Assembly: GCA_030063045.1 (NCBI GenBank)
Contig: JAQSEB010000198.1
Coordinates: 310,001 to 374,000 of the forward strand
Length of the DNA stretch: 64,000 nt
DNA from: Pratylenchus scribneri
Taxonomy: Eukaryota > Nematoda > Chromadorea > Rhabditida > Pratylenchidae
Direction: 5' to 3'
In this document: positions 25,609 through 38,985 of the stretch, one piece after another
How the letters are laid out: each line of letters begins with the position of its first letter
How positions within the stretch are numbered: position 1 is the stretch's first letter
Notes under the pieces: model-generated
Databases searched by the model: none
What the model was told of the DNA's origin: nothing
Seen by the model: the letters and a program-made list of their open reading frames with translations, nothing else
Position numbers and translations under genes: made by a program

Positions 25609-28600
25609 TTATGATAATAAACAAATACAAAATAACAAAATTACAACAAAAAAGAAATAATCGATCAAATTCAATTCCTTATTCATTGAATGAGTAAATT
25701 TTTCAGCAGTTAAAAATTTACCTTTTGAAACCAATTTTCGAATATGAAATGAAAAAATATCGAGTTCCTCGGCTGGTCTATCCAGAAATATTCTTTTTAT
25801 TTTCTTTGCTCTATTTAAATAAGTAGAATCATTCAACATTTGGCTGATCAATGTTTGCAGGAATTTAGAATCGTGCGAAAACGAAAACTATAAAATATAT
25901 AGATTAATAAAGGTATATATATTAAATTTTGATGGGAAATTTAATTTTATTACCTAAATATTTTAGAATTAGCTATAAATATTAAATTCATTAAAAGATA
26001 ATTTCTCGAAAAATTAACAGATGTAGAAGTTAGATAAAGGGAATTTTTTTGATTTAATTAAAGAAGGCATGTTAGAAATGTTCACTAAAATTTAATTTCA
26101 ATATTATTGAAAATTTTCGCAAATGATTTTTTTCCTTTTGGAAATTTTGTTTTTTTTTTATTCCGGAATGTTTCCTTTTTCCTGTTTCATTCCTAAAGTT
26201 CATTCTGAAAAAAAAGGTTGATTGCAATAATAACGAATAATTTAAATTCTGCTGCTATTTGATTTCTACCTATAGCATAATCCTTCTTTCATTAAAATTA
26301 AAGATTTGCATTCTCTATTATCTATTTCCTTTTTTTGTTACTTATTTGGTTTGTAATCCCATTTTTGGGAAAGTGCTTGGTCCCCCCTTTGGTTTGTCAT
26401 ATTTTGAGTTAGGCTCAATCAGGGTTGTGTTAAGTTTTTGATGGGATGAGAATCATCTTACGTGTATGCTAAACCCAAAATTAACTCAAATCCTAAAACT
26501 AAAGGGGGACCAAGCACTTTCCCAAAAATGGGATACAAACCAAATAAGTACCCTTTTTTATAATTTTTAGAATGGAATTAAATAATTATAAAACCTCAGT
26601 GACTGGCGAAATTTATTTACCTTGTTCAACATTAAACCCAAACCGTATTCATATATTAATTTTGCATTATGATTTTGTTCTGCATACATTGGCATAGCCA
26701 ACATTGGTGTTCCTGTGCAAATTGCCTCCTTGATACTTAATAATTATTTTGGTACTTAAGTACTTTGGGTCCCGTCTGACCCTTAAGAAAAGAAAAAGTG
26801 AAGGGTCCCCCTTATGGGTCTTCAGGATTAGAGTTAAGGTCATTCAGATATGGGTTTCAGGTAAGACGGGGTAAAAATCATCTTAAGAATACCCTAACCC
26901 TATACCTATCATTTAAAGGGGGACCCTTCACTTTTTCTTTTCTTAAGGGTCAGACGGGACCCAAAGTACATAAGTACCATTATTTATAAATAAAATCCAA
27001 ATTTATTAACCTTTTTAGCCCACAATGAGTAATAAATAATTTCGTCTTTTTATGTCCAAGTAAATTTAATTGCGGCGCCCATTTTACCAAACGAATATTT
27101 GATGATGTCGAAGCGGAGATGGAATCATTCAATTCGGAAAAATTTGAATAATTTGGCATTGAAAAAATGAATCGATATTCAGGAAAATGTTTGAAAGCAT
27201 TTAGAAAATTGTCCAAAAAATTCGGTGGAGCATAGTCAAACGAAATAAATGTGCCAAATGCAATAAAAATGGTGCCTAATAAATAAATTCGGAATATAAA
27301 TTGTATTTAAAAACATACCCTTCGAAGTGGGATCATCCACAAAATGTTTTAATTCTTCTTCAAGTGGTAAAATTTGTTCACAATGAGCACCCAAATTTAG
27401 AAGGCTACTTTCTTCTGGAAAAAAATTTTTTAATTAATATTTTAGATATTTAAAAAATTAAGAATTAATTTAAGCCAAAAATTTACCCATTGAAAATTTA
27501 GAATTTATTTAATTTATTAGTCATAAAATCATTGAATTTAACCAAAACTTTCAATTCAAATAATTAGAATTTTTTGATGCTATAAAATATGTATTTAATA
27601 ATATTTTAATAATAACCAGGTTTTGGAAAACCCAAATAGGCAACTGTATCCGTGATTGTGAGTGCACTTTTTGCATGAATTTTTGCAAGACTAAATTGAG
27701 CATTTTGTCCAATTAAAACAGACAGCTTTGGAGCAATGACAAAATTATCTAAAATGAAAAAATTATGATAGGCTTTTAATAAATTTGATTGCCAAAAAGA
27801 TGTCAGAAAAATTTTTTTAAAATTTTATACCCTAAATTATATGATTTTTCTGAATTTTACAGATAATGATTTATTTAATTAGGTCTAAACTGTAATGTTG
27901 ATCGTCAGAATCGGAAATCGTTTAACTTCAAAGTTTATATTTGAAAATGGATGAATTAAATAAATTTTTGTTATTCAAATTGAAAAGCATTGGAAAAAAT
28001 TTTCCAAATTTAATTTTAAATGTAAAGTTTAATATCAATTTCAATTATTCTATTATTTTATTCGATCTAAACTTAAAAATAAAAAAAATGTTGATTTGGA
28101 TTAGCAAAATCCATAATTTTTGCTTCATTTGGCACTGTATAATCCAATCCTCCTTATACAATATTTTTTAAAAGATTTCAAAAATGAAACCGATATAATA
28201 GGAAGAAGCATGATCAAGCAAAGCTTCAATAATATTTTCTAATCGATGAGCAAATTTAGTTGGCTGAAATCCATCAAAAACATTTGAGGGAATTGAAGTA
28301 AATCGATGTGGAATTGAAACCAAATTTGAGCCTGACAATTTGTTAAATTTTTTATTCAAAAATTATTTCTAACCAATTGCTCGATTATAATCAGTGGAAC
28401 TCAACGCGGTGGACGTATAAAAAAGAATATATGGAATTTTTGCATTTGAATGAAGCAATTGGGCAATTCCAAAGCCATGAATGTTGAATAATTCACTTAG
28501 AATAATTAAATCCCATTCACTATTTAGCAAAGAGACAAACTTAAATTATTAAAATTAATTATTTTCCTGCCCGAAAATATGTTAAAACTTGATCTGAATG

Positions 28601-29067
28601 ATTTTCGAATATTTTTGAAAATAACAATGCTCTTTGCTGATATACAGAGGCCAAATCATGGGAATGCATTGTTTTATTCCAAATTAAATTTTGAACAATT
28701 TTATTTATATTTTTGCCATTCTTTTCGTGAACCAATGGAGATAGCCGAATTGTATGAAATGTAATTTTTTGGATGAATTCAAATGATTTTTGTACATTTT
28801 TACTTCATCAAAATTATCAACAATATTCAAAATATGAACATCGTACCCATCAGAAAGAAGTCTGATAAATTTTGTATAAAATTAGATATGATTTAAAAAC
28901 CTTCGAATAAATGGCAATAAAGAAAGGAAGTGACTTTTTGCCTTTGGTGCAAATGTAATTAAAATTTTGCCATTTTTTTCAGCAGCAGAAGGAGATACTG
29001 ATAAAGCCAAAGCCGAGAATGTGAAAACCAATAAAATTTTTAAATCAGCATTTTGTATTTTTGGCAT
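25609..29067 (-). CDS. UDP-glucuronosyl/UDP-glycosyltransferase (UGT)
   Basis: Membrane UGT that conjugates sugars to small lipophilic substrates in the ER lumen. Segments in coding order: 29067-28901, 28861-28804, 28753-28568, 28539-28374, 28331-28191, 27748-27617, 27414-27319, 27275-27011, 26729-26621, 25887-25609; together 532 residues, the usual UGT length. Visible: an N-terminal signal segment (LLVFTFSALALSV), KILITFAPKAKSH, DGYDVHILN, RLSPLVHE, FGTFISFDYAPP. The donor-binding signature reads VKWAPQLNLLGHKKTKLFI then THCGL, continuing EAICTGTPMLAMPMYAEQN, with a C-terminal transmembrane helix (YFFFVVILLFCICLL). The usual HGG of the signature is HCG here. The reading frame is uninterrupted, but only if the intron before 28753 ends in TTTCAT, the one before 26729 ends in CAA, and the one after 28568 starts with GG. 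Three small TIR elements lie in or next to this gene. Confidence 0.88.
26339..26550. mobile_element. TACTT-type MITE A in UGT intron
   Basis: About 54 bp at the left end is repeated, inverted and almost unchanged at the right end (TACTTATTTGGTTTGTA at the left; complement of TACAAACCAAATAAGTA at the right), both arms running through AAGTGCTTGGTCCCCC. 212 bp, no coding content; it lies in the last intron. Confidence 0.85.
26751..26978. mobile_element. TACTT-type MITE B in UGT intron
   Basis: Inverted arms of about 64 bp beginning GGTACTTAAGTACTTTGGG and including GTCCCGTCTGACCCTTAAG and AAGTGAAGGGTCCCCC. 228 bp. Its left end lies about 20 bp from the exon ending at 26729, which now lacks a normal acceptor, so the insertion may have disturbed that splice site. 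Confidence 0.85.
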
Positions 29068-29139
29068 AAATACTGAAAGATAGAAAAAAAATTACCTAGA
29101 CAAAATAAAAGTAAAAAAATTCCTATATCAATTTGTATG

Positions 29140-29309
29140 TACTTCTTAAGTGCGGAGATTTTTTTTGGTCAGCTGGGCAGAGGTGAAGATGGCCCTATGA
29201 TTCATTCGGTATAGTGTTAGGGTCTTTAGGGGTTAGGTTATAATCGCACATTTACTAACCTAATGGGTACCCCCATTCAAAAAATCTCTGCGAAGATACT
29301 TAAGAAGTA
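29140..29309. mobile_element. TACTT-type MITE C upstream of UGT
   Basis: Inverted ends TACTTCTTAAG and CTTAAGAAGTA with adjoining GCGGAGATTTTTT / AAAAAATCTCTGCG. 170 bp, about 70 bp upstream of the UGT start codon, so it could carry or displace promoter sequence. Confidence 0.8.
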
Positions 29310-29607
29310 ACAAAATTCCAATTATTAACCCATTTTCCATTTTTCGTTGGACTCTAATAAATAAATGAAGCTACTATAAAGTATTTGAGATTAAGACAGT
29401 TTATCCAGTTTGGGGCTTTTTTCTGCGATTAGACCAAAAAGAGAAAATGTAGATTTCGGATAGCAGATTAGAAAATCCTTAAAATCTCATTAATTTATAA
29501 ATGATAGATTAGCAAAAATATCAAAAAATAATCTACAACTTTTCCAGCTTTAATAGATTTTAATAAAGAAGATGAATTAATAATTTAGGTATATTAAATT
29601 AATTAAA

Positions 29608-32600
29608 GTGCAATGCAAAAATAATCAAACAATGAATAACAAAACAACAAAACATCTTTTCATTCGTTTATTTTTTCTATTTTTCTTCCAACTAATTGGA
29701 TTTTGTAAAAGGCATTCATTAAACTTCATTGATGAATCACAACGGAATATTTTGTTATCCAAATTTGGATATGGCATAAATGGCACTCTCGACTTTTCAT
29801 TGGGCAATTTTACAATACCAAAAGCCGTTTTGGAGAAGACTGAAATTGGAAATCAACAAGACAAATTGGTTAATTAATTCATATATTGCAGGGTTGCCAA
29901 TTGCCATAATATCAGAAAATTGGCATTTGCCTGATTTTTGATTTTGACATTGAGAGGTTTTCAAATTTTGGGTACTTATTATTAATATTAATGGAGTATG
30001 GCCAGAATGGTCCGCACAAGAGGAAAAGGATGGTTGGAGACAAATCAAACTCTCAATCAAAATGTCAATAATAGAGAAGGATTCACAGTCCTATCAAAAG
30101 AAGAAGAATTTATTTATTAATTATTACTAGCTCACTAATACAATTGTCGAATTCAGCAATACATAATGGGTGTGGTTTTTTGTCCATAAACAGTTTTTAT
30201 ATATAATTTTTCAAGATTTGGCCAAAATTCAAAGTATTAAACCGTTTAAACCATAAGTTGATTTTTGGGTTTATAACTCTTTTAGTTTAAACAAACTCAT
30301 CAGACAAACTTATATCAATCGACGCGTCTCGATGATCTATATTAAATGGGTATATATAGGTCTAAAATCAAGCATTAAAAAGCTATTATGTTATGGACAA
30401 AAATAACTCTATGGACAAAAGAATCCTATTTATAAACAAAAAACTTTTTTCATTAAATAATGAAATATTTTTTCTATAGAAAAATAAAAATCAAGTAAAT
30501 ATTCCATTTTGATGTTTATTTTATGTGAAATGGTGATGGTAAAAAATACCATATTTTCTAAGGAACAAAGGAAATTAATTAATTAATTTCCTTCATCCTC
30601 CTTCTCCCCACTATATTGACAATTTGATTGACAGTTGTTTGATTCGCCTCTCATCATCCTTTTAGTCTTGTGGGGGCCAATCCCAGTACCAAATTTTGTG
30701 TTGAAAATTAAGTAAATAGCAAAATTATTCAAAATTTTTTCACCGATGGCAGCTATACTATACTTTTTCGAGAACTTCAAAGTTTTTACGGTGCTTGCCG
30801 ATATTTGGAATCGAATCAATCATAGATTGATTCAAACTTATTCCTAAATGTTTTGCGATTATTGGGTGATATGATAACGATTAACCAATACTAATAATAA
30901 TAATATAGGGAAGCGATTACATGACTTTGAGGGTGATCAAAATTTGGATTTAGATAACCGACAAGTACCGTTTTATTTCCTACTCCATATGTTTTTTAGA
31001 AATTCTCTGTAATGTTTTTTGGAAAATTTTCTTGATAGTTGTTTAGAAAATATAGTATACAGTACACACCGTATAATTTTCCATATGTAAATACAACCAA
31101 ATCATTATTTATTAATATGAATATGAGGTATATAAATTTTAAAATGCTTTATATTGGAATTTTACACTGAAAATGTAAGGAAAATTATCAGAGATTTTAT
31201 TAGTGAATCACAGATTTTTTGAGGTGGCTGGCAAGTGGCAACCCTGTTATATGCATAGAAAAATTATCCAAATTAATTCTATTTTCAGGGAAGCATTGGC
31301 TTCACATTCAGTAAAGGCAAACGAATGCCTGAGGAAATCAGGACAAAACCGCATATTTGCCAATTGGAACAGCAGGATCAAGGATTTGATGTCATCTTTT
31401 TCGTATTCAATTTTCCCACAAAATCGTTGATGATAATTCGTTCCGGCCAAATCAAAGACATCAAATTGTGCAATAGCACGGAAAAGAAGTTTAATTTTTA
31501 CTGTAAAATCAATCAAAAATCATCCTCCAATTTTTAGCTGCATTTATTCGGAAGAAGGCGAAACTGTAAGTGAAATGCATGGATTGGGGCACATTTCGGT
31601 CCCGGGCCAATTTTGGTCCATCAGAAATTTTGGCGAGTCATAATTCAGCAGCGAATGAACCATTTTGGATTTTTGGTTTATTGCATTTTTATTAGTCCAA
31701 TATATTGATAATTAAATGATATAATCCTTTATTTCTGGTTCGGTACCGGAATAGGCTTTTTGTAAATAAGCTTAAAAGAAAGTAAGAAAGCAACCATTTA
31801 GAGAAAGCGATATACTATTAGAAAATTCAAAAAAGGTCCTATTACAAATTGACATTTTCTAATTTTATAAAAAAATTAATACCTATATGACTTTTTCTCC
31901 TGTAACAACTTTAATGTTAAAAAAATATTATTGAGAGCACTTTAGGCTTTCTATTGTTTTAAGGCTTTCCGAAATTGGTAAATCCTTGCTGAATTATTGA
32001 TATAAATTTAAAATCTATACTGGTACCAAATCGTTCCCCTGTCCCTTCCCTAGCACCAAATAAAAATTTTTCATACGTGAAATATTAATTTTTGGCCAGA
32101 TTAGGCCATTAATCTGAAACTGAGAAATTTTCCGACTATTTTCGAATTTTTAGCCATAAATTTGGGAAAGCATTATTGTTCCAGATGGTTAAATATACCA
32201 TTGAATAGCCAACCTATATAGCAATAATATGCATTTTGGATCATTAAAATTGGTTCGTTAACTGTTGAATTGTGCCTCACAAAATTTCCTATAACCGAAA
32301 TGGCCGACACCGAAATGAACCCAAAAAAAGTAAAAAATAATTTTCCAGCGTAACTCATCCACAGCAATTCAAAACCAAATTGGTGGATTTTTTCAAAATC
32401 TGTTCGGCTCTTCAAATAAAAATAAGAAAACTGCATACCTTGATTACATTCCATTAACAGAGAAAAATGAACAATATTCGGCTCAAGTAAAACATAATGG
32501 AAAAATTAAATTGAATTTTAATTTTAAGGTCGGCATTCGTTTCAACAGCCATCAAATTGGCTATTATTACCTTTATTACCACAATTGCTTTAATTATAGG

Positions 32601-35600
32601 GAACATGGCTATTCGGATCGAGTTGCCGTTGATTTTACGGTTTGTTCGGAAGAAGCTTTCTGGGTATATAGCTATACATCATTCTTTCTATCATAGCTCA
32701 TAGGAAAGCATCTCTTGAATCATCGAGGCTTCTAATTTTTATATAAACAATTTTTTATATAAAATTCGAGTTTATTATACCCGAAGGATATAATTTTTTT
32801 ATATATTGGTTTTCATGGACAATTTAAATTTTCAAAAAATATATCATTTTTCCGGAAAGATACCTTCTTTCTGAGATATAGGTAAAAATGGCTTCGCATT
32901 GAAGCAATGGTACGGTAACGTGATAGACCAACTAAACGCCGTCCAATTTGTAACCATTTATACTTAAATCAAGACTAAACCAATTTTGATGGTTTTTTAA
33001 TCATTTTATATTATAGATTAAACAGTTGGCCATTGATTGAATGATATTAATTTAATATTCAGAAATGATAAAATTGTTCTCTAAAAATTTCTAAGAACTC
33101 CACAAACTCAATTGGTTTTTTGGCAAAACTCCAATAATTCTGAGTCAATTCAAAAAATTAATACCCTTGTATAACTAACCGTCTGCACAATTTAAAATAA
33201 AAATCATCAAAATTGGCTCAATCTCAATCCTTGATGAGTTATTATAAAGGCGAGACACGTTGATATGCCTATCTCCTACAGAAATATACTGTATCCATTA
33301 TTTCATTTATTTTAAAGACGAACATTTTTGAACGAAACATTGGTTCATATTTATCCATTGGGGATGTGCCAAAGCCAACAATTTATGTGTATATGTCTTT
33401 CCTATTTGCGTTGGCCACAATTTTATGGGCAAATTTGTTGTGCAAATCGGACTCAAGGAACATTTTCAAAGTTCATCGGCTAATGTTGTTGTTGATTTTC
33501 TTGAAAACATTGTCTTTACTTTTCCATGGCATCAATTATTATTTCGTTTCCATCCAAGGCCATCAACAACAACTTTGGGCAATTCTTTACTATTTAACCC
33601 ATTTGTAAGTTTTTTACATAAATATTAAATGGATAATCAAATTTTTGTGCATTCCTAATTTATCAAAAAAGTTGGATTTTTTAGCAGCTCTTCCTTAGTA
33701 TAAGAATATTTTTGTGTAAAAATATTTGCTCTCAACATTTATTTATTAGAAAATAAACCGAATTAGATGATCAGAAAATTTTTTTGCGCTTTTTTGGCCA
33801 AAGATATATTTATGAGGTCCTAATAAGATAAATTCAAAATTTAATTTTTCAAAAATTTAGAAAATTCAATAAAGCTTTTTTGTATTATATTTAGTTTATT
33901 TTCATTATTCTCATTTTTCAGTAGAAAATTATTGAATCATCCTAAAATTTAAGAATGAAATATCAAATGATTTAAGGGGGATTAATAAAAATCCCCCGTT
34001 CCAAAAATTATCGAAATAAATGGAAAATAAAATTAAAAAAAAATAAAATATTAAGCTTAATCAAATGCTGCATTTTCCTAATTTGTTGGTGAAAAATGTT
34101 TGTTGGAAGCAAACAGTAGCAGAATAGAGAACAAAGGAATGGGTAGGTTAGCATCCAATTCACCTACTCTCTCCCCCAAATTCGTGCCTCTCTCCCCCGC
34201 TCTTTTTATCCGACCTCCGACGAGCATAGAGTAGCTAGAAAATGCGAATTTTGGCGAGAGAGTATGCGAATTGGTAATGCCTCCGAGGCTATTCCCTTCT
34301 TCTCTTCTTCTCCATCAGCTGGCTATTTTGCTTCCCACAAATATTTTTTCCTCAGAAATTGGGAAAATGGCAGCATTTTACAGATATTTTGACAAAAAAT
34401 CCTACTTGGTTGTAGAAAAAAAAAATAAAATAATTTTTGGAACGGGGATGTTTTTTTATTCCCTTAATAATTATGCATTTTAATTACAATAGGAGATATA
34501 AGGACAATAAAGTATTTATTACTTTTCTTTTCAAATTCGAAATTTTTGAATGATTTTTCCGGGTGAATTTTGCATTTTTGGTAATAAATAAATTTAGAGC
34601 AATTTGATATCAATCAAATGATTGGCTTAATTTGCCATAAAGTAAGGTAAAAAAGAAAAAACTATCCGATTATGGCCAATTTTTTTCGTTTTCTTGCTAT
34701 AACTTTTTCCTAATTTCAATCAAACTCATAATCTTTCTCTATGTGTTTATTCACATCAATCTCAGAGGGCTATACATACAATGGTAATAAATTTATTAAT
34801 TAAGTTTAAAAATTTATTTATTTTGAAAATTCTGGTTCGTAAATTTCATCGAACTAAAACAAAAATAAATCTGAATTTTTTACAGGCTCAAAGGTGCACT
34901 TCTTTTTGGAACAATCATCCTCATTGGGACTGGCTATACCTTTTTCAAAGTTTGAAATTGAAACAAATTTTATAAATTAAAAATTTATTATAGAATTTTC
35001 TGACTGATCGAGATCGTCGCCTTTTCATGTTCATTCTTCCCATTCAAATTTTGGACAATGTTGCATTGGTCATTGTGGAAGAATCGGATTTGGGCGATCA
35101 GCGATATATTTTTTGGATGGAAATTTTTGTTTTCCTTGATTTGGTTTGCTGTATGGCCGTCTTTTTGCCAATCATTTGGTAAAGGGGAAAATTTAAAATG
35201 GACAACTGAGGGATTCAATTACCCGGTGGAGCGTTTAGAATAAGCCGTTTATAATATAATTCATCAAGTACTGAATCTAATTTGATGATTTTATTAACAA
35301 TTTAAAGAGTAGATATTTGACTATCAAATGATATAAATTTATAATTTGTTCAAAATTGATGAATTTGCTTCGAAAAATCCATCGAAAATTTCGCATCCTT
35401 AGTATAAATTATTATAATTGGTTTTTAGGTGTAATTCCGTCAATTTTGAACCAATCTAATTAAAATTAATATATTAGGAAGATCTGCTGCTCTTTAATTG
35501 GACAATAAAACCATAAAGTTATTATAAACGGCAACAAATTTATCCGACGAAAAGTTGGGGATATCTTCAATTATCAGCATAGGACTAGAACATAATTTTG

Positions 35601-36814
35601 CATATATAGATATAGGTTCAACGAGGAAAAAGCAAATCAACAAAAAGGATAAACTAATTGAAAGCAAAGACAAAAAGTGTTCTCTATATGTGATATTTTT
35701 AAAAATTTTAATTCTTAAAAGTAAAACATATTCGAATATAATAACAATTTTTAAGAAAAAATCGCTGATTTTTCAAATTAAATTAAATTTTATAATATTA
35801 GAAAAGCCCGTCTTTGGGGGACATTTATAGGCCTTTTGAATAGCATTTTCCTTTTCGAAATGATTGCTTCCTAATTTTCCAAAATAATGGCCTAAAATAA
35901 GTATTAAAATTATGATACTAAAATTATCTTAAATTAAATCATAAATTTCAAAGGTCAATTCGTCATTTGGAAGAAGGCGCCAGAACGGATGGGAAAATGG
36001 CATTCAATTTGGAAAAATTGCGTCTATTCCGTCAATTTTATGTCATTATTATTGCATATATTTATGTGACGCGTGTTGCGAAATTTTTCATCGAAGTTTA
36101 TAAAAATCATTTTTTAATTTAATTTTCACCTTTTTAGTTCTCTCTTCCCCAAGAATATCAATGGATGTCAGAATTAATTGTTGAAATTTCAACACTATTT
36201 TTCTTCTGCCTTGTTGGCTCCAAATTTCGTCCCATCAAAAGCAATCCGTATTTAAGGTTGACACAGGATGATGCACAAATTGATGCAGAGTCCGGCATTG
36301 CGTGAGTTCCAATTTAGAAGAATTTTCACAGAACCATCTTTTAGTTAAATTGGTACTCTCTCTAGACATTCTTTAGGCTATAGCTAATAAAAAATCAAAC
36401 ACTCATTAAGGAAGGCGATATAAAAGTGGTCTTCTATTTTTTTGAAAACAATTTTTAAAATGAATTTTCCTCTAAAAATTTGATTTACTTTAAAAGACAT
36501 GTACTTTTTTATAAAGCTATATTTACAATTTGAATTTCAAATTTTTTATCGATTTCCTAAATTGTTTACTTCCTCATCCTCACTAAACAATTTGAAAAAA
36601 ATGAATAAACGATTATGAATTCTTCCCTATCTCCATTTTTCAAATTTCAATTTCCAGCCTGACAACCAATGGCCTATTTGAGAAAATCACCCGAATACGA
36701 CAAATTAGTGTACAAGATGAGATTAATGATTCGGCACAGACTGATGATGATGTTGACGATGATGATACACTTTTACCAAAAACTAGCAGAGATATGGGAC
36801 TCTTAACATTATAG
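29608..36814 (+). CDS. GPR107: GPR107/GPR108-like lung seven-transmembrane protein
   Basis: Seven-helix Golgi/endosomal protein of the Lu7TM family, implicated in vesicle trafficking in other animals. Segments: 29608-29868, 31289-31488, 31538-31565, 32349-32639, 33318-33604, 34886-34949, 34994-35178, 35954-36095, 36138-36301, 36658-36814; 592 residues, the usual family length, all junctions canonical and in phase. An N-terminal signal ([16 protein letters not shown]) is followed by a luminal domain ([18 protein letters not shown]), then [10 protein letters not shown]. The seven-helix region holds [76 protein letters not shown] and [20 protein letters not shown], ending GSKFRP. The tail is acidic (DDDVDDDD). 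The start at 29608 precedes a second Met at 29632. The first intron is 1.4 kb and hosts a family-1 TIR element. Confidence 0.92.
30160..30435. mobile_element. Palindromic TIR element (family 1) in GPR107-like intron
   Basis: Ends TTTTTTGTCCATAAACA and GTTATGGACAAAAAT are inverted. The interior has TATTAAACCGTTTAAACC and the core CGACGCGTCTCGATGATCTA. Confidence 0.7.
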
Positions 36815-37497
36815 AAAAATACGCATTTAATTATACGTATTTATATTTTTATTTATTGAAATTTATATTTTAGCATTTCTCATTTTTTGTAATAAAATTT
36901 TATTGAATTCGATTGTTCAATTAATTAAGGCTCTTCTTAAGTAATAAAAGCAATTTTAAGCATTCCCGAAGGAATGCGGTCCAAAAATTAGGGTAAACCC
37001 ATAAGCGTCCCCCTGCACGGAAATCTTTAGTAAAAGGCGAAAGATTTCTTCGTCCGAATACAAGGGGACCAGGGATGAATTGTGTAACAAAAATTGTCAA
37101 TTTAACCACATTTTCCCACTCAATTATTTACGGAAAGCAGATAAGGAAATGAGCGAAAAGAACTTTTGGTCTGACTTCTTTTCCATTCCTCAATAGGTTA
37201 GGCAGAGCACAGAGGAGAAAGGCGTCTATCGTTAAATTCCCTTTCTCTATTCTACTATAAAGAGTCAGAGAACCGACACTCTCTCCTTCCTTTTAGCGAA
37301 GCATGTTTATCTTTGCACTACTTGTTCTTCATCACTTTTCCAACTCTCTTTGTCTAAATTCATTTACTGTGAAGAGGCCGTGTGCTATTTCCTCATTTTG
37401 TTTCGCTCACCCGAATATTGCTGCCCAAATGTAAAAATGAATCCCATTCCAATTTTCAATGGAGGAGGGAAGAAAAGGCGAATATTCGATGTGTCAT
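36815..37497. other. Intergenic, putative U1 upstream region
   Basis: No gene seen. A small perfect hairpin (GCATTCCCGAAGGAATGC, from about 36960) lies here. The last 100 bp should include the snRNA proximal element, but I could not identify it. Confidence 0.4.
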
Positions 37498-37665
37498 AAA
37501 CTTACCTGGCTGGGATGTTCCTGCGATCAAGAAGGCAGGACATCTGTGGCGAGACTCCCTCATTGCACTTTCGAGTGGGGTTGACCCGCAGGGCGGTCCC
37601 GAACTGGGATAGGCCCACAGCTAAATTTTTGAGTGCGGGGGATAGCGTTCGCGCTTCCCCCTTAA
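37498..37665 (+). ncRNA. U1: U1 spliceosomal snRNA
   Basis: Begins AAACTTACCTGG, the 5' splice-site-pairing end of U1 (ACUUACCUG). Stem-loop I carries the U1-70K loop GATCAAGAAGG, and stem-loop II has the U1A-binding loop CATTGCAC. The Sm site AAATTTTTGAG lies at about 37623-37633. The 3' stem-loop reads GGGGGATAGCGTTCGCGCTT with its CCCCC partner, the standard U1 terminal hairpin. Length of about 165 nt fits. It is presumably transcribed by RNA polymerase II. No protein overlaps it on the same strand. Confidence 0.95.
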
Positions 37666-37765
37666 AATTGGATTAAGGAAAGGGATGAATTGTGAGTTAT
37701 TTTAATTACATATATTAATGTTTTAAAATAGTTTTTTTATTTCTTAATCATAATCATAAATATAT

Positions 37766-37980
37766 GTCGGCGCTAAATTGGACTGCCGCTAAAAGTGGAA
37801 AAATCTTACTATTTCCGACAGAGAAGTAGAGAAATAAAAACTAAATAGGGATTTAGGGTTAGGAGCTCGGCAGCATGCGATTTGGGGCTAATAAGGGCTA
37901 GGGTTACTTTTGTACTCTGCTTCTTCGGCGAAATAGTTTGTAAATTTCACTTTTAGCTGATTTCCACTTTTAGCGCCAAC
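37766..37980. mobile_element. GTYGGCGCTAAA-ended MITE
   Basis: Left end GTCGGCGCTAAA is the near-complement of the right end TTTTAGCGCCAAC. GCTAAAAGTGGAAA and its complement TTTCCACTTTTAG follow inside. ATATAT lies directly outside both ends and may be the target duplication. Non-coding, about 215 bp. Confidence 0.75.
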
Positions 37981-38599
37981 ATATATATATTTCCAATGAA
38001 TCTAAAAAATAAATTAAAAATAAAGGATTCAAAAAATCAAGGTATTTGAAATAAAAATCGGCAAAAGCAATAATTTAAAATTGACGATTTAGTTAACAAA
38101 TTTTAGTTTTCCAATTTAATAATTTGTTATAAAATTTTTGTTAGCCAGAATTTATCGATTGGTTTATGGGAATATTTTTTTATAAATTGTTGTTCAGAGA
38201 ATATGTTACGATTTTTTTGGGGTTTAAAATGTTTTTTACATCCTTCATCAACCAATTTTCAAGGCTTCTTTTTCTTTTACCACTTTGGGACATCACTTCT
38301 TCCAGCAGCTCTTTTTTCGCCTCAACTGCTTGTTTCTTTTGTACTTTTCGATCTTTCTTTTTGTTGCTCTTGTCGGGGATGGTCTATCCAAATGAGGGAA
38401 TTGGGCGGTTAAAGTTGTCTTATCCTTATGCTTCACATTTCTTTGGTATTGAATATTCGGGGTGAAAATAAATAAAATGAATGGGACAAAAATTTTCCTC
38501 TCTGTTTGAAAATTTGCCTAAAGCAATAATTTAATCATAAAGAATTGTTGAATATTTGGATGAAAATAAAGAAAAAATGAGTGGATATTTCAGGGCTCG

Positions 38600-38985
38600 G
38601 ATCCGGTCAAGATGATTTATAAGGAAAAAATTTCGGTTTTATAAGGACATAAAGGGAAAAAAATTAAAAATATAAGGACATCTAAATTTTTTTATTTTTA
38701 AAACAAAAATTCATTTTATCCTTTTAGGAATTTTTTCCTTCTGAATGAATTATTCCTTCAGGAAAAATTTTAACCAAAGATTGCCCGGTAGGGGAAAATT
38801 TAGCCAAAAATGGCCCGGTAGCGGAAAATTTTAATCAAAATTTCCATTTATAAGGACAATATAAGGGCAATAAGGACAATCTGGATTTATAAGGACATTT
38901 AAGGACATAAGGACATTTCCATTTTTCTAGGACGGGGGTCAATTTGTAAGGACTTTTCTTATAAAATAAGGACGAATCCGAATCT
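38600..38985. repeat. TATAAGGACA-type degenerate array
   Basis: Many irregular copies of TATAAGGACAT and AAGGACAAT separated by AAATTT-rich spacers, with two adjacent copies of a GCCCGGTAG-GGAAAATTT unit near 38785-38830. Non-coding. Confidence 0.65.

Noticed and set aside
32173..32454. Minus-strand open frame with a hydrophobic segment, receptor-like at first sight
   Set aside because: It overlaps a GPR107-like exon on the plus strand, and no partner exons on the minus strand fit.
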